From Bacteroidia bacterium (lineage in GTDB: Bacteria; Bacteroidota; Bacteroidia; Cytophagales; Cyclobacteriaceae), in NCBI GenBank assembly GCA_030425425.1, contig JAUIAO010000058.1, forward strand, positions 1 through 37,050: a stretch of 37,050 nt of DNA, written 5' to 3'. Below, one piece after another: positions 33,805-37,050 of the stretch (position 1 is the stretch's first letter; each line of letters opens with the position of its first letter). The notes under the pieces were generated by a model that saw only the letters and a program-made list of their open reading frames with translations, had not been told where the DNA came from and did no database searches. A program made the translations under genes and the position numbers.

Positions 33805-34025
33805 GAACTTAATGATGGTTCAGAAATGATTTCCATCAATTTTTCGGTTTGCTCCCTGGTTACCGTGGGAAAACCCTCGTAGAATTCGTCTAAAGGAATA
33901 TGCTGTTTGACATAATCAATGAAAATCTGGACAGGGACTCTGGTACCATTAAATACCGGAGTACCACTGAGAACGTCCGGGTTAATGCTTACCACATTAC
34001 CAAAAACTAAATGACCTGATTTCAT
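33801..34025 (-). CDS. DUF433 antitoxin
   Basis: A 74-aa protein whose centre, INPDVLSGTPVFNGTRVPVQIFIDYV, is the typical DUF433 signature, a winged-helix-like DNA-binding fold. It is the usual partner of DUF5615 proteins and probably both neutralises the toxin and represses the operon. Its stop overlaps the toxin start by 4 bases. The promoter should lie in the roughly 100-base space to 34127. Confidence 0.85.
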   Translation of the reverse strand: MKSGHLVFGNVVSINPDVLSGTPVFNGTRVPVQIFIDYVKQHIPLDEFYEGFPTVTREQTEKLMEIISEPSLSS

Positions 34026-34127
34026 ATCTAAGTATTGTTACCTTTTGCAATATAATAACATCTACAACCGGATTATAGTTGCTGATAGGCTAAAAGGCAA
34101 TTCTCCGGAGGGATATTATCCACCTGA

Positions 34128-34346
34128 TTATTTCCTTTCCATTCCTTTATCCTTGGATTTCTTTTCAGGCTGTTCATTCAGCTTGATAAATTCCTGCCTG
34201 GCTTCTTTGATGCCAGTCACAAGCTCCTTCGGTTCTTTGACTGCTTTCAGCAATAATTCATAAGTCTCAGGACTCTTTTGATAAGCCTCCCAGCCAAGAT
34301 TGAACCCTTTGGTATATATGTCGTAATTGAAATTGATTTCGTCCAT
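34128..34346 (-). CDS. Hypothetical 72-aa protein
   Basis: A small charged protein (starts MDEINFNYDIYTKGFNLGW, lysine-rich end KKSKDKGMERK). Not recognised. Its start shares the boundary base at 34346 with the stop of the excisionase-like gene upstream, so the two are co-transcribed. It resembles the small helical proteins often found beside excisionase-like genes in Bacteroidota elements. Confidence 0.6.
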   Translation of the reverse strand: MDEINFNYDIYTKGFNLGWEAYQKSPETYELLLKAVKEPKELVTGIKEARQEFIKLNEQPEKKSKDKGMERK

Positions 34347-34612
34347 TAGAATGTCGATTTAGCGTTCCTTTCAAGATATGCTTCCAGAGAGTCACGATCA
34401 TAGAGTATGATCCGACGATTAGGCTGAGAGAATTTGATTTCTCCTTCGTCCCTTAGCTTTTGCAAAGTGGTTTTTGATTTTATTCCCAAAATGCTCATCG
34501 CTTCATCACCTTGCACCCATTTAGCTTTCTCAATTCGATTACTTTCCAATCGGATAACCACTCGTTCCATTAGTACAAAGAAGGCTTCCGATTCCAGGCA
34601 AATTACTTCCAT
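34346..34612 (-). CDS. Excisionase-like helix-turn-helix protein
   Basis: An 88-aa protein with a MerR/Xis-type winged helix (helix-turn-helix_17 style): WVQGDEAMSILGIKSKTTLQKLRDEGEIKFSQPNRRIILYDRDSLEAYLE from residue 32. Such proteins on integrative elements often act as directionality factors for the tyrosine integrase, which here lies 0.7 kb away in the same orientation. The first 30 residues are atypical, so Met15 could be the real start. Confidence 0.8.
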   Translation of the reverse strand: MEVICLESEAFFVLMERVVIRLESNRIEKAKWVQGDEAMSILGIKSKTTLQKLRDEGEIKFSQPNRRIILYDRDSLEAYLERNAKSTF

Positions 34613-35294
34613 CTAACATTTGTTACTTGAAACATAAATCTAAACAATCGATCTCAATTGGTTATTGAGTATAGAACTAATCGAATGGGATTATACCAGA
34701 TTGGGGATTTAATTATTACTTATAACTTTTAATAGTTTTTGCTTACTAGGTTCGAATTAATAACAGGTTATCGTTGTCTAGCGAAAACAAAATGATATTG
34801 ATCTCAATTCACTTAGGGAAATCGTGGATAAGTCAAGGGGAATAAATTCACTTTTAATTATTGGAGCAATTGATTTCGAAAGGTCAAATTATTGAGTAAT
34901 CAATTTGATTTCTCAAATCTTGTGATAGTTGATTATATATAATCCGCCTCAATAACATAAAGGAATGAATTGAAAAAAAATGGGAAATTGCAAGTACGTA
35001 AACATTCCGGAAAACACTTGTAAAATGTGTTTCCTTACATTCCGGAAGTTGCACTTTCCGGAATGACATGTTTACCAGTACTTGCCCAAGGGAGAGCCCT
35101 TGGAGAACCCTGGAATCAATATTTAAATAGATTGAAATCTTATTTATTAGATGCTTATCTGAGAGATAAATGAGGGTGGAATAGATGACTTTTATGGAGA
35201 TATTTCAATGTATTAATCCATTTTTTAAGGCTTATTTTGATTTTCTTTTTAGTGAAACATAGCCTCAATTGAGAGTGCTTAGAGATTGATCTTT
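34613..35294. other. AT-rich noncoding tract with a palindrome cluster
   Basis: A 680-base stretch without a credible gene. At 34990-35085 is a large imperfect inverted repeat: gcaagtac (34990-34997) and taaacat (34999-35005) are mirrored by atgttta (35068-35074) and gtacttgc (35078-35085). Within it are three copies of attccggaa (35004, 35039 and inverted 35056-35064) and a ggaaaacac/gtgtttcc hairpin. A separate ccaaggg/cccttgg hairpin follows at 35086-35103. It may be a replication origin, a regulatory RNA or binding sites for element proteins. Confidence 0.55.
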
Positions 35295-36635
35295 TTATGA
35301 ATTCAATACACTTTCCAAAGCCTCGTCAGCTTCTTTATGTATAAAATTTGATTGATAGATTAATGTTGTTTTTAGATCTGAATGGCGATATAATTTTTGT
35401 AACATCAAAGGATGAATATTATCACCAGCGATGTTTCCAAACGTATGTCTTGCTATATGATTAGAAAGGTTTTTATCGATGTTACATTGGATGGCTATTC
35501 TTTTTAGGTATTTGTTAAGAAGTTTTGTAGCATTTCTTGACTTAGTGAACATGTCCTTTTTATCGTTTTCGTCAGCATTTTTCAGAAATGGAAACACAAA
35601 GTCATTATTTGAAGTTTTATGCTTAGCGTAGAGGATTAATATATTTTGAGCTGAGTCTGGAATTTTCAAAGAAACAGGTTTTTCATTTTTGTTCATTTGA
35701 TAATATAATCGACCATCCATGAAGTCCGACCACTTCAATTCGAGAACATCAGAAATCCTTATTCCAGCAAAATAAAATGCGAAAAGCCAAACGTTTTTTG
35801 TGTGCCAGATTGGGGTTTCCCTTTCTAATTCGAGAGCTTCTATAAGCCTGACTTCAGACTTTGTTAATCCGATTTTATTCCCAGATTTAATCTTAATACG
35901 CTCTTTATCTCCACCAAATGGGTAGTTTTTTACACTTGCAATATTTTCTTTAATAGCTTGGTTATAGACAGTTCTTATGAAGATTAATTGATTTGTTATA
36001 GTTCTGGTTTTTTGTTCCAAATAAGAAGAGCAAAAGCTTTTATATCGCGTAATAAAGGCACTATCAATTTCCTCGAAACTTAAATCTATTGTGTTTGAAA
36101 ACTCAGATAATTCTGTTTCAAAATTTGTTTTTCCACTTCGTGTATTGGATACTCTTTTTCGCCTTCTTTCCTTTATTTCAAGGATTACTTTATACTTCGG
36201 TAATGCACTATTGTGTGTTAAATATTCCTTGATGTTGTAGAGTATCGAAAGTTCTGATTTTGCAACAGAATAGGTGCCTTCCAGAGCTTTATTCTTGATT
36301 CTTTCCACAGCAAATTCAAAAAATGATGACGAATTACTCTTTCTTTTAGCAAGATTCTTGATTTGATCTAAAGTTATTTTTTCATCATTTAATTCGGCCT
36401 TGTTAATATAATTATTAATCTCGGCGATTTTCAATTTAAGAGTAGCATTCGTTTTGCCAATATTCTTGTGAGGGGATTTGACTTTCTCTTCTTTACTATT
36501 CCACTCTTTTTCCGACACATAAATTCCAGTGAATATGTATTTAGTTTTTCTGTTTAAAGTAACGCGAATTGCTATTGGAAATTGGCCGTTTTGTTTCTGA
36601 TCGTGTTTCCAAAGAATAAGTTTTGTAGAAGCCAT
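35295..36635 (-). CDS. Tyrosine recombinase (integrase)
   Basis: A 446-aa tyrosine site-specific recombinase that would integrate and excise the element. It has an arm-binding N-terminal domain (RKTKYIFTGIYVSEKEWN), a SAM-like core-binding domain (about 100-235) and a catalytic domain with Arg293 (FAGIRISDVLEL), His393-x2-Arg396 (HIARHTFG), His418 (YRHSDLKTT) and nucleophile Tyr427 (LIYQSN). All catalytic residues are present. This domain layout is common in Bacteroidota element integrases. It reads toward the element interior from the right end, with arm-type repeats at 36676-36699 just upstream of its start, which it may bind both for recombination and autoregulation. Confidence 0.95.
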   Translation of the reverse strand: MASTKLILWKHDQKQNGQFPIAIRVTLNRKTKYIFTGIYVSEKEWNSKEEKVKSPHKNIGKTNATLKLKIAEINNYINKAELNDEKITLDQIKNLAKRKSNSSSFFEFAVERIKNKALEGTYSVAKSELSILYNIKEYLTHNSALPKYKVILEIKERRRKRVSNTRSGKTNFETELSEFSNTIDLSFEEIDSAFITRYKSFCSSYLEQKTRTITNQLIFIRTVYNQAIKENIASVKNYPFGGDKERIKIKSGNKIGLTKSEVRLIEALELERETPIWHTKNVWLFAFYFAGIRISDVLELKWSDFMDGRLYYQMNKNEKPVSLKIPDSAQNILILYAKHKTSNNDFVFPFLKNADENDKKDMFTKSRNATKLLNKYLKRIAIQCNIDKNLSNHIARHTFGNIAGDNIHPLMLQKLYRHSDLKTTLIYQSNFIHKEADEALESVLNS

Positions 36636-36675
36636 TACTTGTATGTTTGATGTAAATCTAAATATTGATTCGAAG

Positions 36676-36699
36676 TTTACCTAAAACATACCTAAAACA
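36676..36699 (+). repeat. Right 24-bp direct repeat (putative integrase arm site)
   Basis: Identical to 20555-20578 in the same orientation, with acctaaaac at 36679-36687 and 36690-36698. It lies 41 bases upstream of the integrase start and about 136 bases from the right core. Confidence 0.65.
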
Positions 36700-36770
36700 T
36701 TTCATGGAAATTGTTGAATTGTGATGATGTTATAATACAGCTTAAATGGCTTTAAAACCATATTTAAGAC

Positions 36771-36790
36771 CAGTTGAGACCAGTTGAGAC
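36771..36790 (+). repeat. Tandem 10-bp repeat next to the tRNA fragment
   Basis: cagttgagac occurs twice without a gap. It ends 12 bases before the tRNA-derived sequence begins. It may be part of the integrase core region or simply a local duplication. Confidence 0.5.
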
Positions 36791-36802
36791 CACTTATCAT
36801 AA

Positions 36803-36846
36803 GGCTCATAACCCGAAGGTCACAGGTTCGAGTCCTGTTCCCGCTA
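36803..36846 (+). tRNA. 3' half of an initiator-like tRNA-Met (CAT), displaced
   Basis: From the anticodon stem/loop ggCTCATAAccc onward the sequence is a normal tRNA: variable loop aggtc, T arm acagg-ttcgagt-cctgt, acceptor strand tcccgct and discriminator a. The anticodon CAT with GG/CCC stem pairs resembles initiator tRNA-fMet. Nothing upstream (no D arm, no agcggga acceptor strand) completes it. It is thus the part cut off by integration, not a functional gene. Confidence 0.75.
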
Positions 36847-36848
36847 CT
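36835..36848 (+). repeat. Right attachment-site core (14 bp)
   Basis: ctgttcccgctact, identical to 20496-20509. It is the T-arm/acceptor end of the tRNA fragment. Identity with a tRNA extends further left here (to about 36803) than at the left copy. Confidence 0.65.
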
Positions 36849-36852
36849 ACAG

Positions 36853-36878
36853 AAACCCTCTGATTTTCAGAGGGTTTT
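36853..36878 (+). terminator. Terminator after the tRNA fragment
   Basis: The arms aaaccctctga (36853-36863) and tcagagggttt (36867-36877) pair perfectly around ttt. The original tRNA gene's terminator probably survives here on the chromosomal side. Confidence 0.85.
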
Positions 36879-37050
36879 GTTGTTTCTAGGTATTAGGGTC
36901 AATGTTTTCTGTTTGATCCCAAAATCCAGGATCAAGCAATATTTCTGTGGAGTGATTGTACTATGCATAGATTTTGGATAGTCTGTATAAGAAGAATGAT
37001 ACCCTTTTAACTCCACGAAACTGAGCTCTTAGGGCTTTGATTTTAGCATT

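Larger units (their letters stand above)
20496..36848. mobile_element. Integrated mobilizable element with tyrosine integrase
   Basis: The boundaries are the 14-bp direct repeat ctgttcccgctact at 20496-20509 and 36835-36848. Just inside each end lies an identical 24-bp direct repeat built from two acctaaaac units. The contents are a tyrosine integrase and an excisionase-like protein at the right, a serine recombinase at the left, MobC, a relaxase, two VirD4-like ATPases, a RadC-like protein and a toxin-antitoxin pair. There are no recognisable VirB4 or mating-channel genes, so transfer would need a helper element. The right end lies in a tRNA 3' half. The left end lacks the rest of a tRNA, so the exact history and the true left boundary remain open. 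Confidence 0.75.

Noticed and set aside
34640-34660. aaacaatcgatctcaattgg as a third LacI operator
   Set aside because: It shares only one half of the palindrome with the two operators and lies within the mobile element, far from the regulated genes.
34884-35069. 61-aa minus-strand frame
   Set aside because: It runs through the palindrome cluster and its sequence is a by-product of these repeats.
36784-36981. 65-aa plus-strand frame
   Set aside because: It reads through the tRNA fragment and its terminator, so it is not a gene.
1-37050. CRISPR array, rRNA or complete tRNA genes
   Set aside because: No regularly spaced direct repeats of CRISPR type, no rRNA-like sequence, and only a tRNA fragment were seen.

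Overview
The window looks like chromosomal DNA of a Bacteroidota bacterium, probably a Cytophagia-type, perhaps marine, polysaccharide degrader. The reasons are the AT-rich sequence, start codons with weak or no Shine-Dalgarno signals, several lipoproteins with a Cys lipobox, a hemicellulose gene cluster with Bacteroidota-style enzymes, and a mobile element with MobC/relaxase/TraG-type genes like those of Bacteroidota elements. The lineage below phylum is a guess.

Region 1 (about 92-20056) is a glucuronoarabinoxylan utilisation locus. In order it holds a CE15 glucuronoyl esterase with no clear start codon, a GH2 lipoprotein, then a leftward operon GH67 alpha-glucuronidase - uxuA - GH51 arabinofuranosidase. 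Divergent from that is a rightward operon GH3 beta-xylosidase - GH10 xylanase lipoprotein - GPH-type sugar symporter - cytoplasmic GH43. A LacI-type regulator (leftward) is followed by a rightward pair, an SDR (probably D-mannonate oxidoreductase) and a GH115 alpha-glucuronidase. The logic is coherent. GH10 cuts the backbone, CE15/GH115/GH67 deal with (methyl)glucuronate, GH51/GH43/GH3 trim arabinose and xylose, the symporter imports products, and SDR plus UxuA carry fructuronate to 2-keto-3-deoxygluconate. An identical 19-bp LacI-like palindrome lies in both divergent promoter regions (9152-9170 and, inverted, 16304-16322), so the LacI protein probably controls itself and at least four transcripts. 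No SusC/SusD pair, glucuronate isomerase or xylose isomerase/kinase is visible.

Region 2 (about 20496-36848) is an integrated mobilizable element. Its right end carries a tyrosine integrase, a direct repeat, and the 3' half of an initiator-like tRNA-Met(CAT) followed by a terminator. Its left end carries a 14-bp copy of the same tRNA 3' end, its own terminator and an identical 24-bp direct repeat. Inside, from left to right: a RadC-like protein, a membrane/coiled-coil/zinc-finger protein, a large serine recombinase with a 55-aa companion, a 246-aa unknown, then a leftward mobilization operon (MobC, relaxase, VirD4-like ATPase, 104-aa protein). Next come a candidate oriT, a second 104-aa paralogue, and a rightward operon with a second VirD4-like ATPase, a WG-repeat lipoprotein, a four-helix membrane protein and a small protein. 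The right part has a remarkable nested inverted-repeat element, a 120-aa unknown, a DUF433/DUF5615 toxin-antitoxin pair, an excisionase-like protein and a 0.7-kb palindrome-rich noncoding tract. No VirB4 or mating-channel genes are seen, so the element looks mobilizable rather than self-conjugative.

The most unusual points are the two VirD4-like ATPases each paired with a 104-aa paralogue, the multi-arm inverted repeat at 32905-33034, the shared operator, and the att architecture. An intact tRNA is missing at the left boundary, which raises the possibility that the xylan locus itself lies inside a larger or tandem tRNA island. The last 170 bases (36880-37050) show no gene.
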